Shown: positions 1 through 6,077 of the stretch, piece by piece
Position numbering within the stretch: position 1 is the first letter of the stretch
How the letters are laid out: each line of letters begins with the position of its first letter
Assembly: GCA_031263265.1 (NCBI GenBank)
Contig: JAISGE010000031.1
Location: 1-12,957, forward strand
Direction: 5' to 3'
DNA: 12,957 nt
Source of the DNA: Treponema sp.
Lineage (GTDB): Bacteria > Spirochaetota > Spirochaetia > Treponematales > Breznakiellaceae
Notes under the pieces: model-generated
What the model saw: the letters and a program-made list of their open reading frames with translations, nothing else
What the model was told of the DNA's origin: nothing
Database searches by the model: none
Translations under genes and position numbers: made by a program

Positions 1-1157
1 TTGTCCAGTTCTATCCAGGAATATTCCCCCGGAAAAGCCACGGCGTTTTCACGGTAATCGAGAACCGGCGATATACCGTCCAGGGGAAAAATTCGGGTGG
101 TCGCGCCGGTAGCCGAGTCGGAGGCAAAGGCGTACACATACGCGGGGCTGTTGTTGCCCATAATGTACCGGAACCGGGTCCCGGAGGGGTATGCGCGAGT
201 CGTGTGGTAAAATCCCTCCCTGTCAAACCGCAGGGGCATACCCTCCGCCGAATTGCGGAGTTCTATGTCCACATAGCCTGAGTATTCAATGCGGTCTTTA
301 AATTCGTCAAGGTTTTCTATCAACTCGTAGGCTTCGTTTACAAATCGGCCAAAATCGGCGTAACTAACCCAGCCGTAGCCCCCGTCTCCCCAATCGGTAC
401 CCCAACTGTTTTGCAGTTCAAAAGCCCCGCCCGCAAAGTTATCGTCATAGCCCACCACGCACATGGCGTGTCCGCCCCAGTTTACCGCCGGGTCTTCAAG
501 GGGCTTCCAGACGTTTTTTCCTTTTATCTTCATAAAGGAGTCCGGCGTGTTCATGCCAATAATCACCGGCTTTCCCTCGGCAAGGCTTTTCTTTACTGCC
601 GTAACCCCGTCGTGGCCGATGCCTTCGGTACGGCTGAACCTGAACAGGGTACTGTAGCCGCCGATGGTGTACTTCCTGCTGTCCTGGTACATGGCGGGGG
701 ATACCCGGATAAAATCAGCGCCGCGCTCAAAGTCCGACATCCGGGGGATTCCCTCGTTTTGCATCAAGTCAAGGGCGTGGGAGATTACGGTTCCCCGCAG
801 GCACAGGGGATCATCGGAAATTGATTTGTAGAGATACGCCGGGGAAAACACGCTGCCGCTGGTCTGGAGGCGGTCATAGCGGTTCACGGTGATGGATTCC
901 GACATGGTTCTGGCGGCAAAGGCCGCGGCCCAGGCGGTGCAACTGCTGTACCGGCCCTGATCGCCGGGAAAGGGCGCGTAGTTTTTGAGCGAAACCGAGG
1001 CGGGCAGTCCGGTATAGCCCCGGCTGAGTTGAACCGCCTTTTGGGGCAGGCGGTTGTAGATTTCCGGGTCCAGGTCCGCGCCCCGGCTGTACTGTTGGGC
1101 GGCCGCAGGCAGGGCAAGCAGGCAGACCAGCAGGGTCAACAGTGTTTTTTTCAGCAT
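1..1157 (-). CDS. Secreted papain-like (C1 family) cysteine protease with DUF4384-like C-terminus, 3' partial
   Basis: I translated this frame by hand: it is open for 385 codons from ATG at 1157 to the window edge, so the stop lies outside. Residues 1-20 form a signal peptide (KK, a leucine-rich core, AAA before QQ), so the protein is exported. The papain-fold residues are all present: Gln67 of the oxyanion hole and Cys73 in DQGRYSSCTAWA, His230 in NWGGHAMCVVGYDD, and Asn250 in QNSWGTDWG. After about residue 285 comes a region with YVYAFASD and a later IFP, which resembles DUF4384 as found behind other bacterial C1 peptidases; that assignment is by eye. An AAAGGAG ribosome site lies 5 nt before the ATG. 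The gene starts 31 nt after the truncated lectin copy and probably belongs to the same transcript as the lipoprotein and caspase genes. Its substrate cannot be told. The protease call is firm, the C-terminal domain less so. Confidence 0.88.
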   Translation of the reverse strand, partial: MLKKTLLTLLVCLLALPAAAQQYSRGADLDPEIYNRLPQKAVQLSRGYTGLPASVSLKNYAPFPGDQGRYSSCTAWAAAFAARTMSESITVNRYDRLQTSGSVFSPAYLYKSISDDPLCLRGTVISHALDLMQNEGIPRMSDFERGADFIRVSPAMYQDSRKYTIGGYSTLFRFSRTEGIGHDGVTAVKKSLAEGKPVIIGMNTPDSFMKIKGKNVWKPLEDPAVNWGGHAMCVVGYDDNFAGGAFELQNSWGTDWGDGGYGWVSYADFGRFVNEAYELIENLDEFKDRIEYSGYVDIELRNSAEGMPLRFDREGFYHTTRAYPSGTRFRYIMGNNSPAYVYAFASDSATGATTRIFPLDGISPVLDYRENAVAFPGEYSWIELD

Positions 1158-1218
1158 GGAAACTCCTTTCGATTATACCTGAACATGGTTAAAACCAGGG
1201 GCGAACAAGCCGGAAGCC

Positions 1219-1290
1219 AAGGTAGCTGAGCCTGTGCGATGGAGAGTATCTGCTCCGACTGGCGACCCGCGTGAAAGCGGCGCGGTTGTT
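1219..1290 (-). other. Second candidate hypervariable region, in the truncated lectin copy
   Basis: This is the counterpart of 2078-2149 in the truncated copy: again exactly 24 codons between a GGW motif and GFRLVRP, and it includes AAC AAC directly after the Trp codon. It may be a relic of diversification or a donor sequence for the intact gene. Confidence 0.4.
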
Positions 1291-1703
1291 CCAGCCCCCG
1301 CCGCGTCCGATGCGGGTAGTTCCTGATGATTCACCCGTCGGATTGCTCTGGTTTCCCCTGCTATAGCTCCCATACCAGTCCCAGCACCATTCCCATACGT
1401 TACCGGTCATATCGTAGATCCCCAGGCTGTTGGGTTGCTTCGTCCCCACCGGGTGGGTCCTGTTGCGGCTATTATTGGTGTACCAGGCGACAGCATTAGC
1501 GTTGTTTCCGCCGGAATACTCGTAGGACAGAGAGCCTTTGCTCCCGCCCTTCGCCGCGTATTCCCATTCCGCTTCCGTGGGCAGCCGGTAGCCTGTGGCG
1601 TTAAAATCGCAGACGATAGTATTCCCGTTCCTGCGGTACGCAGGGGATTCCGCGCGATCTGGGCGAGGCTTCGGCTTTGGCGGTGCTTTTCCAATCCATG
1701 CGT

Positions 1704-1730
1704 GGCGTTTTGCATCGTATGCAAAACGCC
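1704..1730. repeat. Perfect 12-bp inverted repeat, 3-nt loop
   Basis: The arms GGCGTTTTGCAT and ATGCAAAACGCC surround a CGT loop. It lies 3 nt from a second perfect hairpin. No T-run follows on either strand, so it does not look like an ordinary intrinsic terminator. Confidence 0.85.
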
Positions 1731-1733
1731 GAT

Positions 1734-1756
1734 GCGTCCATGCGCCGCATGGACGC
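1734..1756. repeat. Perfect 11-bp inverted repeat, 1-nt centre
   Basis: The arms GCGTCCATGCG and CGCATGGACGC are separated by a single C. It stands immediately beside the 1704-1730 hairpin. Together the pair resembles REP/BIME-type palindromic units in form, though I do not recognise the family. Confidence 0.85.
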
Positions 1757-1807
1757 GCAGCCTTCGCCCCCGAACCTCTCGACCTCTGGTGTCTGACACT
1801 CACATTT

Positions 1808-1899
1808 CCCTTAGCGTGGGCGAGCCACGCCCCTTGGCGCGGGCGAGCCGCTTCCCTTAGCGTGGGCGCGACAGACCCGTTAGCGCGGGCGCGACACGC
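1808..1899. repeat. Imperfect 22-23 nt tandem repeat, four units
   Basis: The units begin at about 1808, 1831, 1854 and 1876. Each starts CCCTTAGCGTGGGCG or a close variant (CCCTTGGCGCGGGCG, CCCGTTAGCGCGGGCG) and ends in GAGCCACGC, GAGCCGCTT or CGACACGC. The units touch without spacers, so this is not a CRISPR array. Some units can fold on themselves (GCGTGG against CCACGC). Confidence 0.7.
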
Positions 1900-2053
1900 C
1901 CCTAGTTTGATTTCGCTCCACGCTCTTCTGTTCGCGGGCTGGCGTCAGATACGCTGCGGGTTACACGGTGTCAGACACCCGCGCCCGCGTGTCCGCATTT
2001 CCACGACTCCCCCCCGCCCGCAGAGCGGACGGGGAAAATGGGATTCCGCAGAA

Positions 2054-3622
2054 CTAGGGGCGAACCAGCCGGAAGCCAATGCTATTGCCCCTCCTCGATG
2101 GAGTATCGCCGTACCGGCCGACAGAACGGGCGTACTGCGCACTACCGTCCCACGACCCGCCGCGAAACACGCGGTAGGAGCCGCCAGCCGCGCCAGTAGG
2201 GTCTGTCTGGGAGCCACTACTGTAACTCCCATACCCATCCCAACACCATTCCCACACGTTCCCGCTCATGTCGTACAACCCCAAACTGTTCGCCCCCTTC
2301 GTCTTCACTGGATGTATCCGGCTCCCGCTGTTACCACTATACCACGCCACCCCGTCTACGCTGTTGCTCCCGCTGTACTCGTACACCATGGAGTCCTTGC
2401 CCCCGCCCTTCGCAGACCATTCCCATTCCGCTTCCGTCGGCAACCGATACCCATTCGCTCTAAAGTTACACGTTATAGACTCCCCGCTCCCGCTATACGC
2501 TGGCGTCAAGCCTTCTTTTATGCTCCGCTTGTTGCAATACTCTACCGCGTCGTACCAACTCACATAATACATCGGGTAATTATCCCCTTCGCCATACAAC
2601 GAATAACTCTTATCCCACATATCCCGCTGTTGTCTCACCGTCGCGCCCATCACGTCATACCATTCCTTTTGCGTTACCTCGTGGTCGCTCATGTAAAATG
2701 CCTTGCTTATCGTTACTTGGTGCACAGGCTTCTCCCAACTTTCCCCGTTGTTGCTCCCCATGCTGAACGTCCTAGCGGGAACCAGAACAAACCCTGCGGG
2801 CGTGGGCCGGGGGTTTACCACGGGCGGGTCCACGGGCTGTACCGGCGCGGGACTTGGCTGGGGCGTAACGGTCGAAGTCCTCGTTCCCAAATACGCCACA
2901 TCGAAAAATTGCGAATAGATCGCCGGTACCTGCGCTCCCCCGCTGGCACGGTACACGTCCGCGCCGGTTTGATCGAACAGATCCCGGACGCTTAAGCCCG
3001 GCTTTTTCAGGTTGTTCAAAAGGTGGGTGGTAAAAAGCCCGTTCCTGCCCGCACCGTCCGCGGCGGTACTCCCCGCGCTGGTGGCGTACACGATGATGCT
3101 TTTGGCAGGCTGGTTACTCACCACCTGCAGGCCCCGGGTCCCGCTCCGCTTCCAGCTAAAAGGGTTGTCCCGGCACGCGTCCAGCGCCACAATGTTAAGC
3201 TCGTTCCCCGCGTCGTTCAGTTCGTCCAGCAACGCCTGGAGGGACACCGCCCGCTGGCGCAGAAAATTTTCGCTCTGTATATTCGCGTCCACGGGTATCA
3301 GGTAGTTGACGCCCCCGGATTGCACCCCATGCCCGGCGTAAAAAAGAAAGCCGTAGCTGTTCCGGGAGGCGGACAAGCGGTTTTTGAGGCGTATCGCGGC
3401 GCCCTCCATCTGGTCAAGGTTCCCGTTGATCACCAGGTCCACGGTCCAGCCCAGGTTTTTCAGGGTTGCCTCCATGTCGCGGGCGTCATTCACCGGGTTG
3501 TTGAGGGAGGTAATGCCGGTATACGCGCCGTTGCCCATAACCAGGGCGTATTTCTGCTGGGCCGCAAGGGAAGATACGCCCAGAACAAAAAACACCAACC
3601 ATAAACTCGTCTTTTTCATCAT
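2054..3622 (-). CDS. Secreted caspase-like (C14) protease fused to a non-catalytic FGE/C-type-lectin domain
   Basis: The protein is 522 aa from ATG at 3622; an AAAGGAG site 6 nt upstream supports this over an in-frame start at 3670. Residues 1-23 are a signal peptide (MMKKT, hydrophobic core, LAAQQ). Residues 24-246 are a caspase/metacaspase-type domain with catalytic His98 in YAGHG and Cys150 in LDACRDNP. Residues about 250-276 are a Pro/Thr linker. Residues 277-522 are an FGE-sulfatase fold (FVLVPARTFSMGS, EVTQKEW, YRLPTEAEWEWSAKGG, MSGNVWEWCWD, RGGSW, GFRLVRP). Where active FGE has its two cysteines this protein has DGSAQYA, so it should not make formylglycine; it more likely binds a ligand, as the related TvpA fold is thought to do. 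The last 24 codons before GFRLVRP look hypervariable. It follows the lipoprotein gene by 37 nt. Inference: a secreted protease targeted or gated by a variable recognition domain. The domains are firm and the role is a guess. Confidence 0.9.
   Translation of the reverse strand: MMKKTSLWLVFFVLGVSSLAAQQKYALVMGNGAYTGITSLNNPVNDARDMEATLKNLGWTVDLVINGNLDQMEGAAIRLKNRLSASRNSYGFLFYAGHGVQSGGVNYLIPVDANIQSENFLRQRAVSLQALLDELNDAGNELNIVALDACRDNPFSWKRSGTRGLQVVSNQPAKSIIVYATSAGSTAADGAGRNGLFTTHLLNNLKKPGLSVRDLFDQTGADVYRASGGAQVPAIYSQFFDVAYLGTRTSTVTPQPSPAPVQPVDPPVVNPRPTPAGFVLVPARTFSMGSNNGESWEKPVHQVTISKAFYMSDHEVTQKEWYDVMGATVRQQRDMWDKSYSLYGEGDNYPMYYVSWYDAVEYCNKRSIKEGLTPAYSGSGESITCNFRANGYRLPTEAEWEWSAKGGGKDSMVYEYSGSNSVDGVAWYSGNSGSRIHPVKTKGANSLGLYDMSGNVWEWCWDGYGSYSSGSQTDPTGAAGGSYRVFRGGSWDGSAQYARSVGRYGDTPSRRGNSIGFRLVRP
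2078..2149 (-). other. Candidate hypervariable region of the lectin domain
   Basis: These 24 codons lie between RGGSW and GFRLVRP. They differ from the truncated copy (1219-1290) at 18 positions without any length change, while the flanks are nearly identical; for example, 22 of 23 bases match between 2057-2079 and 1198-1220. Codons at differing positions nearly all end in C or T. This fits a variable region of a diversity-generating retroelement acting on a C-type-lectin fold, but no template repeat or reverse transcriptase is present here to prove it. Confidence 0.45.
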
Positions 3623-3628
3623 ATCCCA

Positions 3629-3635
3629 CTCCTTT
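3629..3635 (-). promoter_or_regulatory. Ribosome binding site deciding the caspase-lectin start
   Basis: AAAGGAG on the minus strand lies 6 nt before ATG at 3622 and 9 nt before a second ATG at 3619. The 16 extra codons that a start at 3670 would add come before the signal peptide and have no such site. Confidence 0.75.
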
Positions 3636-3659
3636 CTTTTATCTTGTTTTTCCCCATAA

Positions 3660-4676
3660 TCAGGGACCAATCCTATAGGTAAATTGGGCCGTGGCTGCCG
3701 GACGCATATCCGTCCGGGTGTCTTCCCGTTCTACCACGATACCCCGGGTCAGGAACTGGTTCGACAAAGGCGCGGCCCGCTCGGTTTGCATGACAAAGGG
3801 CCTTTGGTATGCCCCAACCAGGATCATTTCCTCGCCGTAAGGTTTTGTCATCCTGAACCGCGTAGTATCGGGAATCTGCCGGGTCTCCCCGGCTTTTATG
3901 AAATTGTTGTCCTGGGGAGAAGCAGGATAGATAACCTGGGCGCTGCCGTTTACATCAATATGGGTAACCTTAAAATACGCGTCCTTTTCAGCGTAAATAC
4001 GGAGGGTCATATAATCCCCTTCGTGGTAATCCCCGCTGCTCCGGTCTGTTTGTACTGTAAACCGCCACAGGTTGTCCGTGCCGGAGTAAAGGACGTTTGC
4101 CATACTCACCCCGGCCTTGCCGCCTGCGGGTGTTTCCAGCAGGGCGGCAAAACGCCGGTCCGGTATCACCTCCGCCGACCGGATACTGGTAACCGCCTTC
4201 TCCACATCTGTTGCGTGGACCACCAGCCGGTATTCCCCGCCCAACCGGGTAATTTTGCCATACACCAGGGTTTGCGGTCCAAACTGGTGCCCAATAGACT
4301 TGACCGATTCATCGCTTACTGCGCCGGAATACTGATAGTCCATTTCCTGCTCTATGCGTTTCAGATTTTGCCGGTCAACCAACACAAAGGAAGAGCGGTC
4401 CTCAAAATAAATCCAGAGTTCCTCGAGCATATAATCGGAGAGCAGCTGCGCATCTGATTCAATCCCGATAAGCGCGATTTTGGCATCTGCAGGCAGATTT
4501 TCCACAAAATAGGACGTTATATTTGCTAGTGCGTCGTCAAGAGTAACCCCGTTCCTGGTCTTTACCGGCTCCCTGGTACTGACCGGATACCCGCCGGTAT
4601 TGACCGGCCCTTGAGACGTGCAGGACAAGGCGAGTACCATGACGCACATGCCTAACCAGAAAAAGTACTGTTTCAT
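3660..4676 (-). CDS. Lipoprotein with CsgG/LpoB-like domain and DUF4384-like domain
   Basis: The protein is 338 aa. Its N-terminus is a lipoprotein signal (MKQYFF, hydrophobic core, lipobox LALSC with Cys19), so it should be lipidated and anchored in an envelope membrane. Residues about 48-180 (DALANITSYFVENLP, KIALIGIES, LEELWIYFEDRSSFVLVDRQNL, FGPQTLVYGKI) resemble the CsgG/FlgO/LpoB fold seen in outer-membrane assembly and activator lipoproteins. Residues about 205-320 (YHEGDYMTLRIYAEKDAYFKV, then QVIYPASPQDNNFIKAGE) look like DUF4384, which often partners secreted proteases and caspase-like proteins. It is the first gene of the leftward set, with a clear promoter upstream and an AAGGAT ribosome site 8 nt before ATG. 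The caspase-lectin gene follows 37 nt after its stop. Inference: it could be the envelope anchor or receptor of the protease set. The family calls are by pattern, not search. Confidence 0.8.
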   Translation of the reverse strand: MKQYFFWLGMCVMVLALSCTSQGPVNTGGYPVSTREPVKTRNGVTLDDALANITSYFVENLPADAKIALIGIESDAQLLSDYMLEELWIYFEDRSSFVLVDRQNLKRIEQEMDYQYSGAVSDESVKSIGHQFGPQTLVYGKITRLGGEYRLVVHATDVEKAVTSIRSAEVIPDRRFAALLETPAGGKAGVSMANVLYSGTDNLWRFTVQTDRSSGDYHEGDYMTLRIYAEKDAYFKVTHIDVNGSAQVIYPASPQDNNFIKAGETRQIPDTTRFRMTKPYGEEMILVGAYQRPFVMQTERAAPLSNQFLTRGIVVEREDTRTDMRPAATAQFTYRIGP

Positions 4677-4709
4677 TATGGACCATCCTTTACAAAAGAT
4701 TGCACCATA

Positions 4710-4737
4710 ACTATAACAAAATCATATAAGTTGTCAA
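4710..4737 (-). promoter_or_regulatory. Sigma-70-type promoter for the lipoprotein-protease genes
   Basis: Reading leftward, TTGACA (4732-4737) and TATAGT (4710-4715) are separated by 16 nt. The predicted transcript starts near 4703, about 27 nt before the lipoprotein ATG. It is divergent from the carD promoter, with about 40 bp between the two elements. Confidence 0.7.
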
Positions 4738-4776
4738 GAAGTGCATTTTTGCTTTCAGCAATGCAAGGTATCGGCT

Positions 4777-4785
4777 TGTTATAAT
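4777..4785 (+). promoter_or_regulatory. Extended -10 promoter for carD and the plus-strand operon
   Basis: TGTTATAAT (TGn plus TATAAT) ends at 4785. I see no good -35 at 17 nt, as expected of an extended -10 promoter. Transcription from about 4792 would leave a leader of roughly 20 nt before ATG 4813, without a clear Shine-Dalgarno sequence. Confidence 0.6.
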
Positions 4786-4812
4786 TCCTTTTCTCTGCTA
4801 TATTTAATAACA

Positions 4813-5310
4813 ATGTGCATACCGAATCTATTTCAAATCGATCAAAAGGTCGTGTATCCCAGCCAGGGAGTTGGAACCATTATTTCAATTGAGGATAAGG
4901 AATTTAAGAACGAAAAGATCCCTTATTACGTTATTTACCTTGAAGTTTCAGATATGACCGTCATGGTTCCGGTGGATAAGGCTGAAGAATTGGGAATCCG
5001 GCCTATTGTGGATGCGGAAGATGCTCATAAAGCCCTCCATCTTATGGGTGAAGAGTTTGATCCCATACCGTCGGACTGGAAACTGAGGTATCAAATGAAC
5101 CTGGACCTGCTCAAGAAAGGGAGCGTCATGGATATTGCAACGATTGTACGGTCCCTCTACCACCGCAGCAAAGTTAAAGAACTGCCTATTCTGGAACGAA
5201 AACTCTATGATTCAGCCTTGAAACTCTTAGTTGATGAGATTGCCTATTCTCTCCTCCTCCCCAAAGATGAAGTAGAGAATAGGATATTTACCTGTCTCGA
5301 AACCAAGTAA
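4813..5310 (+). CDS. carD: CarD-family transcriptional regulator
   Basis: The protein is 165 aa from ATG 4813 (MCIPNLFQIDQKVVYPSQGVG). The frame stays open to 4741, but that longer start would lie upstream of the promoter -10 box, and CarD proteins normally begin just before the KVVYP motif. Residues 8-70 form the RNA-polymerase-interacting domain (QKVVYPSQGVGTI, then IPYYVIYLEVSDMTVMVPVDKAEELGIRPIV). The rest is the helical DNA-contacting domain (WKLRYQMNLDLLKKGSVMDIATIVRSLY, ELPILERKLYDSALKLLVDEIAYSL). Known members bind the RNA polymerase beta subunit and stabilise open promoter complexes. It is first in the plus-strand run, 8 nt before ispD, a linkage seen in several bacteria. No ribosome site is obvious, so translation may use a short or leaderless-like mRNA. 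Confidence 0.9.
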   Translation: MCIPNLFQIDQKVVYPSQGVGTIISIEDKEFKNEKIPYYVIYLEVSDMTVMVPVDKAEELGIRPIVDAEDAHKALHLMGEEFDPIPSDWKLRYQMNLDLLKKGSVMDIATIVRSLYHRSKVKELPILERKLYDSALKLLVDEIAYSLLLPKDEVENRIFTCLETK

Positions 5311-5318
5311 GGAATTGT

Positions 5319-6065
5319 ATGGGATGTTCCGTAGCGGCAATCATCAGCGCAGCAGGTTCTTCCCAGAGGATGGGAGGCATCAAGAAAGAGTATTGCCCCC
5401 TTGGTTCGGGAATTACCGATAATGCCCAGAAACCCCTAACCGTGCTGGGAGCCGTAGTCCTGGCTTTTGTAGCTTCGAAGCGAATCCAAACCCTGGTGAT
5501 TTCCGTTCCCCCGGATGCGGAAAACGGAGAATTCGCGGCTCGGGCAAGCCTTCCCCAAGGACTTCTGGAGTGTAGTTCAGGGCCTCGGATTTTCTTTGTC
5601 CCAGGGGGCAGCACGCGCCGTATTTCGGTTCACCATGCCCTGTCCCTCCTTTCCGTGTTTCCAGGAGAAGAACCTGATTTTGTACTCATTCATGATGGAG
5701 CCAGGCCCTGGGTGGATACGGACTTGATAGAACAAACCATTGACGCGGTCATACAACATAAGGCGGTAGTTCCCCTCTTACCGGTGCTTGAAACGCCTAA
5801 GGAAATTGATGAGGCGGGATTTATATGCCGGCACTTACCCCGTGCACGGGTAGGAACCGCCCAGACCCCCCAGGGTTTCGCGTATCCGGCGATTCTCAAG
5901 GCCCATGAACAGGCCGCAGAACAGGAACTCCTTACCCATAAGGAGTATACCGATGATGCGGAGGTCTGGGGGGAATTTATCGGCCCGGTGGCGGTGATAC
6001 CAGGATCCCCCAAGAACCGGAAAATAACGTTTCCTGAAGATCTAGGGCTTCCCGGTATAGGTTAA
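5319..6065 (+). CDS. ispD: 2-C-methyl-D-erythritol 4-phosphate cytidylyltransferase
   Basis: The protein is 248 aa. It joins CTP to methylerythritol phosphate, giving CDP-ME, in the cytoplasmic MEP route to isoprenoids. Motifs seen: the nucleotide loop AIISAAGSSQRMGGIKKEY with Arg17 and Lys23 in the catalytic positions, GGSTRRISVHHAL, FVLIHDGARPWV, GTAQTPQGF, TDDAEVW and NRKITFPEDL. All the expected blocks are present. One oddity is that the stretch after KKEYCPLG is longer than usual (SGITDNAQKPL). The ribosome site TAAGGA overlaps the carD stop and sits 5 nt before ATG, suggesting translational coupling. ispF follows directly, as in many genomes, and in some bacteria the two are fused. Confidence 0.93.
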   Translation: MGCSVAAIISAAGSSQRMGGIKKEYCPLGSGITDNAQKPLTVLGAVVLAFVASKRIQTLVISVPPDAENGEFAARASLPQGLLECSSGPRIFFVPGGSTRRISVHHALSLLSVFPGEEPDFVLIHDGARPWVDTDLIEQTIDAVIQHKAVVPLLPVLETPKEIDEAGFICRHLPRARVGTAQTPQGFAYPAILKAHEQAAEQELLTHKEYTDDAEVWGEFIGPVAVIPGSPKNRKITFPEDLGLPGIG

Positions 6066-6069
6066 GGAG
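6064..6069 (+). promoter_or_regulatory. Ribosome binding site deciding the ispF start
   Basis: AAGGAG lies 8 nt before ATG 6078. A GTG at 6069 is in frame but begins inside this site, so it cannot be the main start. Confidence 0.75.
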
Positions 6070-6077
6070 TGTATGGG

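Larger units (their letters stand above)
1189..1803 (-). pseudogene. 5'-truncated FGE/C-type-lectin domain copy (remnant or silent cassette)
   Basis: Only positions 1189 to about 1648 match an FGE-sulfatase (SUMF1-type) domain. The match starts at PAYRRNG and runs through YRLPTEAEWEYAAKGG, MTGNVWEWCWDWYG and RGGGW to GFRLVRP. It parallels the C-terminal half of the neighbouring caspase-lectin protein. The frame stays open upstream to a GTG at 1803, but those residues are Arg/Lys/Pro-rich and encoded by palindromic repeat DNA; I see no ribosome site, signal peptide or N-terminal half. The two cysteines of catalytic FGE are absent (NNRAAFT in that stretch). It is most simply a fragment of a tandem duplication (period about 860 bp) cut off by repeat DNA. 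Because its variable 3' end differs from the intact copy at most positions, it could instead be a donor cassette. It could also be translated by read-through initiation, which I consider unlikely. Confidence 0.7.
1644..2049. repeat. Repeat-rich insertion flanked by 10-bp direct repeats
   Basis: GGGATTCCGC occurs at 1644-1653 and again at 2040-2049. Between them lie about 386 bases that match neither lectin copy: two perfect hairpins (1704-1756), two small palindromes (1789-1799 and 1967-1979), and a GC-rich 22-23 nt tandem repeat (1808-1899). The left boundary coincides with the point where the truncated lectin copy loses homology, and the right one lies 4 nt beyond the stop codon of the intact copy. 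The direct repeat fits a target-site duplication or microhomology-mediated joining. I see no transposase and no matching terminal inverted repeats. This accounts for the stretch without a credible gene between the two lectin domains. Confidence 0.5.

Noticed and set aside
1808..1899. CRISPR array
   Set aside because: The repeats are contiguous and imperfect without unique spacers, and no cas gene is present.
2054..2800. Active sulfatase-modifying enzyme
   Set aside because: Both catalytic cysteine positions are replaced, so the call is limited to the fold.
1595..2995. Long open frame on the + strand (466 codons)
   Set aside because: It lies antisense to the caspase-lectin gene and the repeat region; its Arg/Pro/His-rich translation shows no domain and is what C-rich antisense codons give.
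4741..4812. Earlier in-frame start for the CarD gene
   Set aside because: The added codons would cover the extended -10 promoter and precede the normal family N-terminus.
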